Counted from the first letter of the stretch, positions 37,204-50,230 are shown. The stretch: DNA of 64,000 nucleotides from Triglochin maritima (GCA_963682175.1 OY821771.1:11283001-11347000); one strand, 5' to 3'. Program-made: numbers and translations. Notes: generated by a model from the letters alone, not told the origin.

Positions 37204-38364
37204 GAGAGCAAGAGAAGCTAGCTGCCCAGAAGGGCTACTACACTAACAAGACAAAAGGCTTCTGGTTTTTTTGCTGGACAAACGAGAAGGCATTCACTTG
37301 TGTTTCACCGTAACGAATAGCCGATGCAACGATACCGAAACTTTTTGGGACGAATCGTTGAATTAACAAGGTTGAAGGGAAGTAGGAATGAGTTGGTTAG
37401 ATGGTGACCAAAAATCTAACAACAGCCTTTGCTTCGATGGCAAGTGTAGGATGGAAACTAACCGTTGGCCTAACCCCCATTCAAACCAAGCTTTAACTAT
37501 AAACTTCTCTCAGGTTTTGTTTACTAAAGAAGCAAAAAATTCTTTGGAATTATTATATGGTTTGACGAGAGGGATGCCATCGGTGTTGGCATGCTAGGTG
37601 ATCTGCACAAATAGGGTGCATTTTTAAACGAGGGTCATTTTATTAGTAGGCCCTCGTAGTTTTGTAATATCCTTGAATTTTCAAGGAAATAGGTTTTGTT
37701 CAAGGTGGTTGATTGAATTCTAGTGTCTTTCGGAGCTGTTCATTGAAAATTCGACTTCAGAGCACGCGTGACGATAATATCGGAGATTTGGTGGCATGTC
37801 TTTTTGGAAAACCATGCTATCATTTCAAAGTAATCTTACCGTCGAATTTTATCAATTAGGGTGAAGTTAGTTTGGGAGAACAACTTTATGGCTCCCAACA
37901 ACTTTGTTAGTTTTTGGAACTTTATGGTAAGGAAAAGGAGACTTCTATGGTAGGTAGTTGGTGTTGAGTTTGTTTCTAAGTTGCAAACAGGGATAGTAAT
38001 CCGTTTTGTATTTTGTAATCTTTTTTAACTTGCTAATTTAGTTGTGGGAATAAAGATAAATTACAATTTGGTTTGCCAAATCATCTCCCAATCATAGTTT
38101 GCCTGGAAATTGAAAACGTGTCAAACCCCCTGTGCAATTTGATTGGTGACAATTTATTTGCTTCTCCATTATTAACTTAATAGTTTTTAAAAAAATCACA
38201 ATTTTTTGTGATGTTTTCCAATAATATCCATAACCCTACATTGTAATAAAATCATATTCAAATTTATGACTCATTTGTAATATTGGTAGCAAATTTATTT
38301 TTCATTTGATGTCCAATAATATCCATAACCCTACGTTGAAAACTAATATATTATTAATGAGTTT
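37204..38364. other. Upstream region of the RING gene
   Basis: No gene recognised. Short frames at 37388-37597 and nearby have no family resemblance. It probably contains the RING promoter (read leftwards) and unassigned intergenic DNA; a poly-T/AT-rich part leads into the next MULE. Confidence 0.45.
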
Positions 38365-38959
38365 TTTTTTGAAATATTAAAGAAATAAGAAATTTGCAGA
38401 ATATAAATCATTTGACACTATTTATCAAACTAGGAAGGTCCCACTCAGAATATGACACGTGATGGCGGCTCAATTGGATTTTGCCAGAGTTTTGGGGACT
38501 TAGGATTGTTTTTACGAGCAAAGGGAGGACTAGAAAGGGTGACCTTCCAGTTTGGATGGTTACCAGAATGCGATGTTCGAAGAATCGAGTTCTCAGGAGA
38601 AAAAAAACTTGATTCTCGAACCACCGAGTTCACATTGAATTCAGTATTTCGAGTATCGAGTTTCATTGCAAAATTCAATAAATAACAAGGGTCTGGGAAC
38701 TTGGCACTTGAAGTATCGAGTTCATTTTAGTAACCAGTTCTACAATTTCAGAACTCATTTTGCTACACAAATCCATGCATGTAGAACATAATTACAATCA
38801 CAACCACAATAAAGATCACAATCACATAAACCAAATTATCGAACTCCAGAAATACAATCACACGAATTCTAAACACATCATAATGCCTAAACTTAATTGA
38901 AAGAGAAACACTACAACTCAAATTACCATCCACACACACAAACACATACAAAACGACTC

Positions 38960-40490
38960 AACCATACATTCATCGTAGTCTCCTTTTCTTCTTGTATTTA
39001 TTTGGTCGTCTGACAGTGGTTTCTTGCTCATGTTCTTCACCTCTTCCAATTCCTATGTTAGGACTCCTCCCACATCTTGTGTAGGTTGGAAATTTAAGTC
39101 ATCCTGTTGTGCTTCCTCTGGGACCGGGATCTCCATTTCCTGCTGTTGTTGTGAGTACTGACTGGGCTCTTGGATTCAAAGGCATGAAATCCAACTTGCC
39201 AATTTATCCCTGATTTTTTTGTGTGTTTTCAACTGCACCTCTTTGTTGTGCTTTAATTCTTGGGTTAAGTTACACATATCTTCGTGTACCTCGTATATCA
39301 TGTTAACCTGCAAATATGGTTGTAAATGGGTAGTTCGTATGTGGTTCTAGAGCTTACCTATGACCTTATCCGTCTAATTAAACGATTCGCGGATCGGTTA
39401 GAAACTCGTTTATTTTTACTTCTACCCATGACTCTACCTGTTTTATTTAATTAAACGATTTTGACGGTTAAATGATTATATGGTTAAAACTGAATGAATA
39501 CTAAAACCGATATAAAAATTGGGTAAATTGTTAAATAAATAAAACTCTATCAAATGGATAACAAACTAAATATATAATACTTGCAATATTTAACATCAAA
39601 CATCCATAAATTTATAATTAAAACCTCCAAAAATCCATAATCTTTGAATTCTTGGGGATATCTTTGAAAATAATAATACAAAAAATTATATGTATATAAT
39701 ATATATAACAAAATATTATATATATTCATTATGTTTCGCGGTTAAACGATTAAACGGACGGGTGGAATCATGTACCCTTACCCGCTCATTTATTAAACGG
39801 TTATGATTTTTACAACCCGTAACCCTACTCGTCCGTTCGGTTATGGCGGTTAAACGGTTTTGACCATACCCATTTACGATCCTACCTGCAAACCAAAAAC
39901 ATTTAATAAGAAGATGTTTGTAAAATAAACATTAAGTCAATAATCACATATATACCAGCTCCCGTTCTATTGGTGCTTTTGGTATATTATATAAACATTG
40001 TGGAGGAGCGGCGGTGGTCACAATAAGCCACCTAACTATTACATCACAATACCAAATCGTGTAAAGACGTCGAAATCATCCAGCAAACTATGATCTTCAT
40101 CTTGAATATAATTTATTCTTAATGTCCAAGCATCAATTTGGTTCCTCATCACCTGTAGTCAGTTCACAGTGTATCTGACGTGCGGTTTTGATTTTGTAGG
40201 TTTCCATTTGCCTAGGAATGTGTTGTCTGTATCCTAATTGTGCCATGACCCTATTAGGAACATGCATCACAACCTCTCCAAAGCATATAATCCATGTGCA
40301 AGCTGCTCGATCATCGGAGTATGGAGTGCAAATTACTTGTGAATCATGTTAAGTGTCCAATTCATTTCGGTAGAACTCAATAGTTGTAGTCTTCACATTT
40401 TTCTTCCACTCACGAGCGCAATTCCATCATGATACCAAAGGACACCCTTGATAGACAGGTTGCCATGGGTTTAACCATAACTCGGCACTC
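38960..40490 (-). pseudogene. PMD gene 3' fragment, intron hit by a MITE
   Basis: On the - strand, 40200-40330 reads TPYSDDRAAW..IICFGEVVMHVPNRVMAQLGYRQ, the C-terminal PMD region (compare WLPYGPDP...DRVLRQLGYVQ in the 6.8-12 kb MULE). Further on (about 38985-39305), after an acceptor TTTGCAG, is a helical segment (MIYEVHEDMCNLTQELKHN) and a basic end. Single stops and frameshifts break it. The hAT MITE at 39315-39884 sits between the two parts. Confidence 0.65.
39315..39884. mobile_element. 570-bp hAT MITE with exact 8-bp TSD at a splice acceptor
   Basis: The ends TATGGTTGTAAATGGGTA and (inverted) TAGGATCGTAAATGGGTA are related to the other hAT MITEs here. The duplication CCTGCAAA is exact (39307-39314 and 39885-39892). 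The interior repeats CGGTTAAACG and its inverse. On the PMD gene's strand the target reads TTTGCAGG, an intron acceptor. Confidence 0.9.
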
Positions 40491-40790
40491 CAAAAATTCA
40501 AAGTTAGCCGCCACCACGTGTCATATTCTGAGTGAGACATTCATAGTTTGATAAATAGTTATATTTATGTTATGCGAATTTCTTATTACTTATGAAAATG
40601 TTTCAATTTTTTGAAGGTGACAGTGCTACAAACTGAATGTACATGAAACATTTGAAGTTCACGTAGAGCTGTGGAGAAAACTTGAAAGTTACACAAATCT
40701 AATTGAGAAATGGACCAAAATTTTCAACAAACTAATTGCACAAAACATTGTAGATTGTGCCATTATTGGGATGTTGGTATCATTTAAAAC

Positions 40791-43700
40791 CAATGTTCCG
40801 GAAACGCCTAGGCGTTTGTGCGACCGTCCAACTCTGGGCAGTCTTTTTTTTTAATTTTAATTCAATTAAATTTGATAAAATAGATAAAAAATCAGGAAAA
40901 ATAGGAAAAAATGCACAAATATTATCTAAAAATACCATACATGTTTAGGCTTAAAAAAGACACATAGTTCCTCTACCCACCTAAACACTTAGGTATACAA
41001 TTTATTGCTTAGTAGTACGCTTACAAAGGTAACTCAGAGTTCATACAATAGCAGATAAAAGAGAAATTAGAATTACAAGCTAACTAACTAATTCCATTGG
41101 ACACATTGATCTAATGTCCAACTGGGAACCATATCATATCCTCCACCACCATCAGAGTCGTCGGAGTGGTTCTCGTTCGGATTGTCGACGTAGACATCAT
41201 CTTCTTCAGTTTCTTCATCGTCGGATTGGACATATTGCTCGTCGATGTCCATCGGTGGTTGAGAACTCGATGCACCTGGATCTCTAGAATTAATGTGAAC
41301 GATGACATCATCCATGCCAACACCTAATAATGGCGCGTCAGATGTAATGGAACATCACGCGTCAGATGACGTGGATCGAGCAAAGTGTCTCCGTGAAGAA
41401 GAATGTCCTAAAGCTGCTTCCTCGGCATCGACCCATGTAAGCTCCTCTCTAGCGAAGACCGAATCTTCAGTTTCTACCAACCATGGATGCTCGTCGAAGA
41501 GATCGTAGTCCACACTGATGGGGTCATAAAATCCGAGCTTCTCCATCCTTCGCTGAAACCTTTGCCTTAACTTTTGGTTGTAGTTCACATACACCAAGTC
41601 ATTCATCTTCTTCACAGTCAACTTGTTTCTTCTCGTTGAGTGCAACTGCTCGAAGACACTCCAATTCCGCTCACAACCTGATGCCGAGCATGTCAATCCC
41701 AACACCCTCAGGGCCAACCTCTGTAATGCGGTCTCTCCCATGTCTGTGCCATAAGATTGTCACCAATCTATAGGTCTTCTTTCCGTCCTTTGTCTGATGA
41801 CCATATCCCTCGAAAATATTCCAAGGAAGTTCTTGTAACGATCAAGTAGACCGCAAATCTTGTCTTGTTCTGCAGGAGTGGGGACGAGCCGCTCTACGAT
41901 ATACATGAATCCAAGCATATGCTCATTGAAAGCTACATTTCGATCCTGAGGTGGGACAGAGAAGAAGGTACCAGGGTTGAGTAAGAAACCAGCTGAGTGT
42001 AGCGGTGATGACATCATCTTCCCTGGACCCCACCTGGTGTCGATGAGGTCGATGACTTGCTTGTACAACCTCGGGTTTTCGTCAAAGTTCCTCATGATTT
42101 GTTCTTTGGCTTTCTCCATTGCGTCATACAGATATCCCATCGGTGGTTTCTCATCGCCGTCAACAAGTCTAAGAACCTGGACCATAGGTTGTGAGGCCTT
42201 CAATGCCTTCACGACGTTGGTCCAGAAACCACTTTGTAGAATGGTCTCGGCAACTTCAGTAGAGATCTCCTTCTTTTTCTTGTTCTTTATCCAACTTGCA
42301 TTAAGATCGTTGTACTCCGGGGAAACAAAAAAGTCTCGAAGTCTGTCTTTCTTTAGAAACAACCTTTGCAAAGTCAGAAAGACGGTAACAAATCTCGTGA
42401 CAGCAGGACGTAGCAAGTTCCCTTCAATGGTAATCCGCATCCTCTTCAACAACATGACAGAGCTGTTGAAATGTTTGATGATCTTACGAGCTAAAGCAAT
42501 AGTCTTCAAAAATAGCTTGCCAATATCCTCCAAGATGAGATCGATGCAATGCGTTGCACAGGGAGTCCAAAACAATCTTCTTTTTTGCTGCAACTTCCTA
42601 CCGACAAGTACGTACGCGGCGGCGTTGTCGGTGACAACCTGAACAACGTGTTCTTCGCCAATCTCGCCAACTACCTTGTCTATCAGCTTGTACAAGTAGT
42701 CTGCGGTGTGAGAGTGACCGGAAGCATCTACAGACCTTATGAACATGGTACCTGTTGGACAATTTACTAGAAAATTGATTATATTCCTACCGGACCTATC
42801 AGTCCAGTCATCTGTCATCAACGTGCACCCGTATGTTGCCCAATCTTGTCTGTACGACTCTAATATACCTCTAGCATAGTCAATTTCCTGTTTAAGGCAC
42901 AAGTCACTAACTTCATGATACGTTCTGGGTTTATGTCCGGGTCCGTATGGACAAGTAGCGGATATTGCTTCCTTCCACTCAGGCGTCCTTACAGTGTTGA
43001 ATGATATACCACATCTATAGAAAAGCCTAGACCATTTTTGATTAATTGTTTTCCTATCTTCTTTTTTAAAGGTTCTTTCGATGGTTGTTTGTTGGGCGCC
43101 GGAAACCACGTCCTTCCCACGTCCGCAAAATGGTCCCCACAAACGTTGTTTTTGTCTCTTTCGACCAGGAACGGGGCGATGACGGGAGGTTGGGGTCCGA
43201 GCAGAACCGGAACCCGACCCGATTTCGAGATCAAATTCTATGTTTTCTCTGTCTACATAATCATCAAGACATACATTTTCGTTTTGTAATGTCCTATTGT
43301 TTCTAATCATGTATGCAGTTATGTCTTGTTTAACAGAGTCAGGAACTTAATCACAAGGTCTAGCATTGCTACCAGGTGTATGCAAGATGTTGTTTGTGAC
43401 GGGTTATACCACCTCTAGTTTCCTTACAACATAACTCACAAACAATGCAGTTTTTATCATTAGCACTAATTTAATGGACAGTATTCCAACCGGGGTCATT
43501 TGTACGGGTAGGTCTTAGGTCATCGTAACTCTCGTGATGCATGGGGAGACTAGTGTCGGGTACGTAGGTCATATCTTAAAACTAGACTAATATAAGAATT
43601 TAGACTAATATGAAAATAAAATACTAATTAATTTAATTCTAAGGAGAAGTTAGAAAGAGTGCACTTGATTTTGGCGGTTGAAGAATGAAGAACTGGATCG

Positions 43701-44019
43701 GAGACTTCACTTTCCAACTTCAAAACTAAGCACCAGACCGGAGACTTAATCGCAAAAACTTGATGATTAGGAAACTTGATGATTAGAATAGAATTATAAA
43801 GAAGAAGAGAATGAGAGATGTGTGAAAAATGAAGAGGTTTGGAGGGGATTATATAGAATTTGGGGTAGTGGCAAACTAGTAATTTTTGAAAAAAAATAAA
43901 AAAGTTGATAGTCGTTGGAGTGCCTCCAACGGCTATCGCCTAGGTGAGGCGACCACCCAGGCGACCGCCCATTTCGCCCATTTCGCCTACCGCCTAGGCG
44001 ACCACCTACGTGAACATTG
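40791..44019 (-). mobile_element. hAT element with exact 8-bp TSD
   Basis: The ends CAATGTTC and GAACATTG are inverted, and the flanks TTTAAAAC (40783-40790 and 44020-44027) are an exact 8-bp duplication. Subterminal CGCCTAGGCG palindromes lie at both sides (about 40806 and 43990). The only gene is the transposase on the - strand. Length is 3229 bp. Preserved ends and few lesions suggest a fairly recent insertion. Confidence 0.93.
41088..43540 (-). pseudogene. hAT transposase (BED finger, DUF659, hAT dimerisation)
   Basis: The frame from 43310 to 41088 is open except for two in-frame TGA codons: 41757-41759, where family members usually have Trp in a DWW motif, and 41352-41354 near the acidic tail. 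It holds a DUF659-type region (LMTDDWTDRSGRNIINFLVN, VVTDNAAAYVLVG, WTPCATHCIDLILEDIG) and the C-terminal dimerisation domain (SASGCERNWSVFEQLHSTRRNKL). Upstream (about 43400-43540) are BED-finger remains (CIVCELCCKETRGGITRHKQHL) with stops and a frameshift. Both TGA codons fit single C:G to T:A changes. Not functional as it stands. Confidence 0.9.
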
Positions 44020-44027
44020 TTTAAAAC

Positions 44028-44494
44028 TAAAACTATTTGTTCTTTTTCGTCGTGAGATGCAGTATTGCATATTTCACTTAGATTCATTTGGTTGCGGTAA
44101 TTTATCACTCACATGGACTCAGTTATTGGTATTGACATAAAATTTATTGATGATATTTATCTTATTCGAATATAGGAATTATCTAGTAAGTCTGGAGTTA
44201 AATTTTTAATTTTAAGCCCCCACCATATCCACCGTACATCTGGAATTGTAAGGTAGATTATAAGAAAAACGATTATGCTAATTAAATGAGAGATTAACTG
44301 TAAATGAGATTCAATGGTGAGATTGTAAGAGGTTTAAACTAAATAAGATGAATAATGCTAGAACTTGGCCCTATTCGAATATACATTTCACTTAAAAGGA
44401 CGGTTGACAATGAATATCATATAGTATAATGTCGATAACACTTATGCTAATCAGTAAGGAATTTAAAATCTTATCTTAGCAATTAAATATATAC
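44028..44494. other. Intergenic, no gene recognised
   Basis: AT-rich spacer between the hAT element and the solo LTR; nothing recognised. Confidence 0.5.
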
Positions 44495-44499
44495 CGATG

Positions 44500-46670
44500 T
44501 GTAGGATTTCGTATCCCTATGTATGTATATATTTTAAAAAAATTAATATAACATACAAGATCAATTTTCATATTTTCAGCAATTTTATGTACATCTATTT
44601 GTGTTTTATTCTAATAGCATGCAATCCTACATTTATTAAAAAAATCACAAAGGAGAATCATACCTAAAGGTTCTCTAAAACCTTTTGATGATCCGGAGTC
44701 GCGTTGCTCGTTGTGTTGCCCACGGAATTACCTCCGAGTGTTCACCAAACTCTAAACAAGATTAGAGAGAAATGAGCTAGTCAATCAATCTCTAGAAAGG
44801 TTTAGAATCTATCTAATAACCCCTTTTTAAGTCTCCTGAGATTCTAATCTCCAAACTTAATTTTACTAAGAGAAATTTCGTGGTGATTAGGGAGATATTA
44901 ATGAGAGAAAGATTTTGCATTAGTATTAAAACAAGTAGGAATATGTGCCCTTTTATAGGCTCCCAAAATATCTTTATCAAGAGCTATTATTTAGTCACGA
45001 TCTCTTGTTTTTCTCTCCTAAAATTAATCTCTAAATTCCACTTAATCACCTACAAAAAACGTTTTAATTAAATCTGGAATTATTCCACCCATGATTTAAT
45101 TAATCTCTTAATAATCCAGGCAGAATCGTTCTTGTTCGGTAGACCGAGTATTATTCGGTCAACCGAACCATTCGATTATAACACGTGTTCGGTGCACCGT
45201 GAGCTAGACGGTCGACCGAATCTGTATGAAAAAAATTCCCTAGAATAATTCGGACGAACCACGTCTTGGAATCGGTTTACCTTTGACCCACCAAAATCGC
45301 TCCTGGAACATAGTCATCGGATGACCGTGTCACCTTCGGTCTACCGAAAATACTACTTCTCGGTTGACCGTTTCCAATCGGTTAATCGAACCCGATTGTC
45401 CAGGCACTCTGGGCAATCTCTGTCAACAAATTGCGCTTACCCGTTCCCTATTCGGTTAACCGATCCGAAGATGCCCCGGTCGACCGAACCATGAACGGTT
45501 CACCGTGTTTGACCCCGATTTTACCTTTGTCAAATTTTGGATTTATTTCCAACAAAATTTAATCTTTTGGGGTTTTTAGCAATTCACATCCTATATATAT
45601 TATCATATATAATATTAAATTATTACACCCATAATATATACCTCATATGAATTTATTATGATTCTAATTATGTTAATTCTCATAACATATTGATTTTAAT
45701 TAATTCACCACATGTGTCCCATTTTCATAAGAAACCCAACACATCATATGAACTTAAAATCAAACATCTTGTTTTCGAGTTTTGTGGTGTGACCTACAGG
45801 AGGATCTAAGCCTAATTGGTAGTGATATTAAACAGTTAATATCTCAGACTATAAGCAGTATCTAGCTACACATTATAGTCACCCAATTAGCATAGATGTC
45901 TTTGTTCCACCTGAACTAAAACACGATCCATTTAGTGATGTAAGTGCACCACTTGTGTCCGTCTCTTGCCTCATGATATTAAGAATATATACAAAGTAGA
46001 AATGTGTCACTGTTGTATTATATTCATTTCTTGATCTCTTTAAGCTAATTATAACTATGTGACTTAACTAAAGTCAGATTGTGTGCACATTAGAATTTTG
46101 CTTTATCAAGGGGCCCACTAATATCATAACTCAATTAAGAGTGACAATGATAATCGTTTGACTAACTATCTTTTCCAGCACAAGTTATGTTCAACCAACT
46201 ATTGTCGTTATCACTACACTCATTGGTAGTTTTTGACAATAATTAGATTAAACATTTCTTGAGTGAAAAGATATAAGTCTCATATCTTAGGATCCAAGAC
46301 ACAGTAAAAACATTAATGACATGAAACACAATTCCATAATGTTTTACTTGTTAGGTCTATTCAATATATAAAAATATTTTTTTCCTCTTTTATATACTCG
46401 TGTCGTCAATTATTTGTAGAGCTACAACAATCGATGACCAACACGACAATCTTATCTCGGTAATTAATGTTCTATGTTAACTACCATGACTGTGAATAAC
46501 TTTTGATTTATGTAAATCATTATCTTTTAGAGCTCTACGGTTAAGAATCAAGCGTCTCTTCCTTAACACTTCCAAAAGACGAATATCATAATCAAGGAAC
46601 AAAATATTTGCACATTCAATTCATAATAATTGACATATAAAAGTAAAACTCTTATAACACATTACTTTCA
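44500..46670 (-). mobile_element. Solo Copia (SIRE-like) LTR with 5-bp TSD
   Basis: The LTR begins TGTAGGATTTCG and ends ACTTTCA on the + strand. CGATG flanks both sides exactly (44495-44499 and 46671-46675). It is the reverse-oriented relative of the LTR at 19943-21967, with shared strings such as AATTACCGAGATAAGAT and TAGAGCTACAA. No internal region is present, so it formed by LTR-LTR recombination. CGGTnnACCG motifs cluster at 45135-45510. Confidence 0.92.
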
Positions 46671-46675
46671 CGATG

Positions 46676-48756
46676 TGCATATGATCCTATGTGAGATGTT
46701 AATAATTTGTATGAATTTGAATAATCAAAACTGAAATGAATAATGAAAAGTCCTTTTCAAATTCGTATTCGTTTTGAAATTTTTTGTATAAAGACATTAT
46801 TCTAAAATCTTGCGAAGGATTTGAGAATTCCCGTGAGATTTTAGTAAAACATGTTATCACAGATTTTGAAAATTTTAATGCAAAGCAAAATCCTAATTTA
46901 ATATGATCCATCCAATACACTGATTTTATACTATTTTTTGTTGGCTTAATGCTACAATTGTCATCGAGTATAGTAAGCTAAGGTCTCACATTCTAAGATC
47001 GAGATGGTAAGTGACATCATGAGTAGAAAAATTTGGTGACCTAAATCACATCCTCAATATCAGGTTTCCCACCAAAGTCTTGATGTGGATGTACAGGTCG
47101 TTTTAATTGGGATTTAAGTTTCCCAAAATTTGTAGTTTCATATTTCTTGCATTGTTGGTATTTTGTTAAATGTTCCTCTATGTCCAAACTAATTTGTTAG
47201 AATTTCCCTCAATTTGATCTTTACCTTATTCTGCCCTCATAAATCATCATTTTAACAAAACATATTCGTAAATTTAGATGACTATCAAAACGATATGATG
47301 AATGGGGTAAGAAATTCGAAACATGTATTCAACCACATTAAACTAATATTTCAATAGTTCATCCGACGTAGCAAGGTGTAAAGAAATTAATAATAATAAT
47401 AATAATAATATAGCTCAATGGGCTAAAGTAGCTTTCTTATAACTTCATGGCAACGGTTTGAAAACATCAAGAACAATTTTATTTTTGGAAATATAGGTGT
47501 TCGTTGTATTTTGTCAGAAATCAAGATGGGATAGATTAAATATCTTCAGAAAATTAAGGTTCGTTATTTCTTTGTTAACATCTGACCATAAGAAACAGAA
47601 ATTTGAACCCTCTAATTAGGGCGGACCGGCGGAGCCGAGAAATTTACCTTATCGGCTAAAAGAAAATAACATTTACAAGTTTTATGTCTTCTTCGGCCTT
47701 TTGGTCGTGTTTTTTGGGACTGATGTCGGCTTTTAAGTTTAGGGCTTTTGTAAAACAAGTATATATCATGGTAACTCAGCGTAAAAAAAATTATCTCTTA
47801 AATTGGATAAAACTATATCTTAAATATATAAGTTTAGAAACGTAACGAATTTTAATGTGTATTAGTAATTAAAAGGAATCGGGAAGAAATAACTCATGTA
47901 AACATGTATAGGAAAAAACATTATCTTAATCCTACGGATATCTGTATCCTTGTCCGACAAATGCACATATTTGTATCCATATCCACTAAAATTGAAAATT
48001 CCATATCCATCTCCGTATCCACAAAAACTTGAAATCTGATATCTGCCCGAATATGAAAAAATGATATCCATATCTTAAAACTCGGATACAGAAATAGACT
48101 AGTTTGTATCCGTTTGCACCAGTAACGGTACTACAAGAAAAGCAAAATTATGTGGGTGAACCAGTCTAATATTTGAGTCATGCTTCGTGACATAAACTTA
48201 CATATTTCCAACATCGTCCTCTTTTTTGTAAGCTACTTTCAACATCATCCTCTTTTTTTGTAAGATATTTACAACATCTTTACATCTAAAATGATGTTAA
48301 ACAAGTTACTAGATTAGTTAGATAATTGTATGACTTGACTAAACAAAAATATGTTGGTCAACTAAATATTTGGCTCAGTTAAACAACTGGTAAAATCCAA
48401 CGAGAACTAAAATGAGGTCATACCTCGTTAACCCTTTACATTTATTTTCCCAGTGCGAATCATGATACGTGGAGTTTAATATAGGGTGAATTGTTTATGT
48501 GCTACTAAAAAATAATAAAATTGGATTTATGGTCTGAAAGTAATTATTTCCACTAATGTCACACAAAAAAATTAAAATACTTACTCTTATGTCATTAACC
48601 TTTTTCAAATGTCATTCAGTTAGCAAACCGTTAACGTCAGATACGTATATTAATATTTAATGGAAATTTTGCAGAATCACACAGAATACACTTAAAATTC
48701 ATTATATGTGTTGTACAAATTGTAAAAATTACTCAAATAATTTATGGGTCATTATA
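46676..48756. other. Intergenic, no gene recognised
   Basis: AT-rich. A (TAA)n microsatellite is at about 47390-47410. The block 47930-48115 repeats GGATATCCATATC-like words in both orientations and looks like a MITE of the kind described above, but ends were not found. No gene seen. Confidence 0.45.
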
Positions 48757-49014
48757 CACTGACGTGGCGTCCCGGACGCACCTGACGTGATCAGTCCAGT
48801 CAGCAGTCCAGTTAGCAAAAGTCAAATGTCTTTTCCTTTCTGAAATTAATTAAATAACATGTTTATTTATTTTGTGTCACATGCAACCTTTAGTTTCTCA
48901 ATGCAACATCACTTTCCCAACGCAACGTTTGGTCAACGCAACCTTTACTTTCCTAACACTTTTGGTTTTCGCATGCAACTTTAGGATACAAAGGTAAACT
49001 GAAGAGTTCATGTA

Positions 49015-49690
49015 AAATGAAGAAACCTTACACCATGCGTTTTGTCATTTTAAACATATAAGTTTGACCTTTTTAATATATGAGTTTCTCTTTTTTATCA
49101 TCTGCGTTTGTCATTTTTAACTAATGGGTTTGTCATTTTTAAGCTATGAGTTTGTCATTTTTAATATATGAGTTTTTCTTTTTTATCATATGAGTTTGTC
49201 CTTTTTAACTTATGAGTTTGCCCTTTTTAGGTTATGAGTTTGTCTTTTTTAAGATATGAGTTTGTCTTTTTTATCATCTGCGTCTTTCCTTTTTATCATA
49301 TGAGTTTGTCCTTTTTAACTTATGTGTTTGCCTTATTTAACCAACGAGTTTGTCATTTTTAATATATGAGTTTGTCCTTTTTATCACTTGTGTTTGCTTT
49401 TTTTATCATATGAGTTTGTCATTTTTATCATATGGGTTTGTCCTTTTTAACTTATGAGTCTGTCATTTTTAAGCTATGAGTTTGTCATTTTTATCATCTA
49501 CGTCTTTCATTTTTATCATATGAGTTTGTACTTTTTAATATACGAGTTTGTCTTTTTTATCACATGCGTTTGTCCTTTTTATCATATGAGTTTGTCTTTT
49601 TTTAACTTATGTGTTTGTCATTTTTAATATATGAGTTTGTCATTTTTATCACATGCGTTTGTCATTTTATCATATGAGTTTGTCCTTTTA
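49015..49690. repeat. ~21-bp minisatellite, about 30 copies
   Basis: Degenerate tandem copies of ATGAGTTTGTCNTTTTTANCAT/TT fill the stretch. Variation between copies (TGCGTTTGTC, TGAGTTTGCC) is high, so the array is not fresh. Confidence 0.9.
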
Positions 49691-50230
49691 AACAATAAAA
49701 GTTGAAATTAGCAAACAAGAACACGAAATCAAACTCAATTACGTAAAAACAAATCAAAAGGCCCAAAAAACAAACAAAACTTAGACAAGAACACCACAAA
49801 CCGAAATCAAAGAAAAAAACCACACTTTCAAGACAAACAAACACCAACAACCCAAAAAAAATAATTTATCACCACAACACCTCAAATGAGATACAAAGAA
49901 CCAAACTTTCCCCAACAACACCACACAAAAAAAATCAAAACAACTACAAACAACAAAAGCTACAAAGAAACAAACATTCCAAAATAACACCAAAAAATCA
50001 AGATTGATACATCACAAAACCAAACCAAAAACTTCCCATCAGTCACAAAAAACCAAACTTTTCCCCAAAAACTCCACAAAAAAACTCTAATCAACTACAA
50101 AGAACCACACTTTCAAAAAACCAAGACCGATCCATCACAGAACAAAACCAATTTTTTTGAATCAACCATAAAAAACCAACTTTTCCAAAAAAAAACAATA
50201 CACAAAAAACTCAAATCAGCTACAAAGAAC
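49690..50230. repeat. A/C-rich strand-skewed degenerate repeats
   Basis: The + strand has almost no runs of G or T. Words such as CAAAGAACCACACTTTC and CACAAAAAACTC recur roughly every 110-140 bp (near 49810, 49895, 50045, 50105, 50225). Confidence 0.65.

Larger units (their letters stand above)
38365..40610. mobile_element. PMD-carrying MULE, same family as the nested one
   Basis: Inverted repeats are present: ACTATTTATCAAACTA..CTCAGAATATGACACGTG at about 38416-38454 recurs inverted at about 40500-40550. Weaker pairing (AATAAGAAATTTGC) continues outwards to about 38365 and 40610. Inside the TIRs, GCCACCACGTGTCA and CGAGTTC motifs match the TIR of the 16339-24242 element. No clear 9-bp duplication was found. 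It carries a PMD 3' fragment and a hAT MITE. Confidence 0.72.

Noticed and set aside
41977..42642. 221-codon frame on the + strand
   Set aside because: It is antisense to the hAT transposase, whose own frame has clear conserved motifs.
47390..47410. (TAA)n run as a functional site
   Set aside because: Simple microsatellite with no associated feature.
49015..49690. CRISPR-like array of short repeats
   Set aside because: The units are contiguous, degenerate and lack unique spacers; this is a plant minisatellite.
49662..49993. Hydrophobic frames on the - strand resembling membrane proteins
   Set aside because: Their Phe/Cys/Leu richness follows from the strand skew of the A/C-rich repeat, not from coding.
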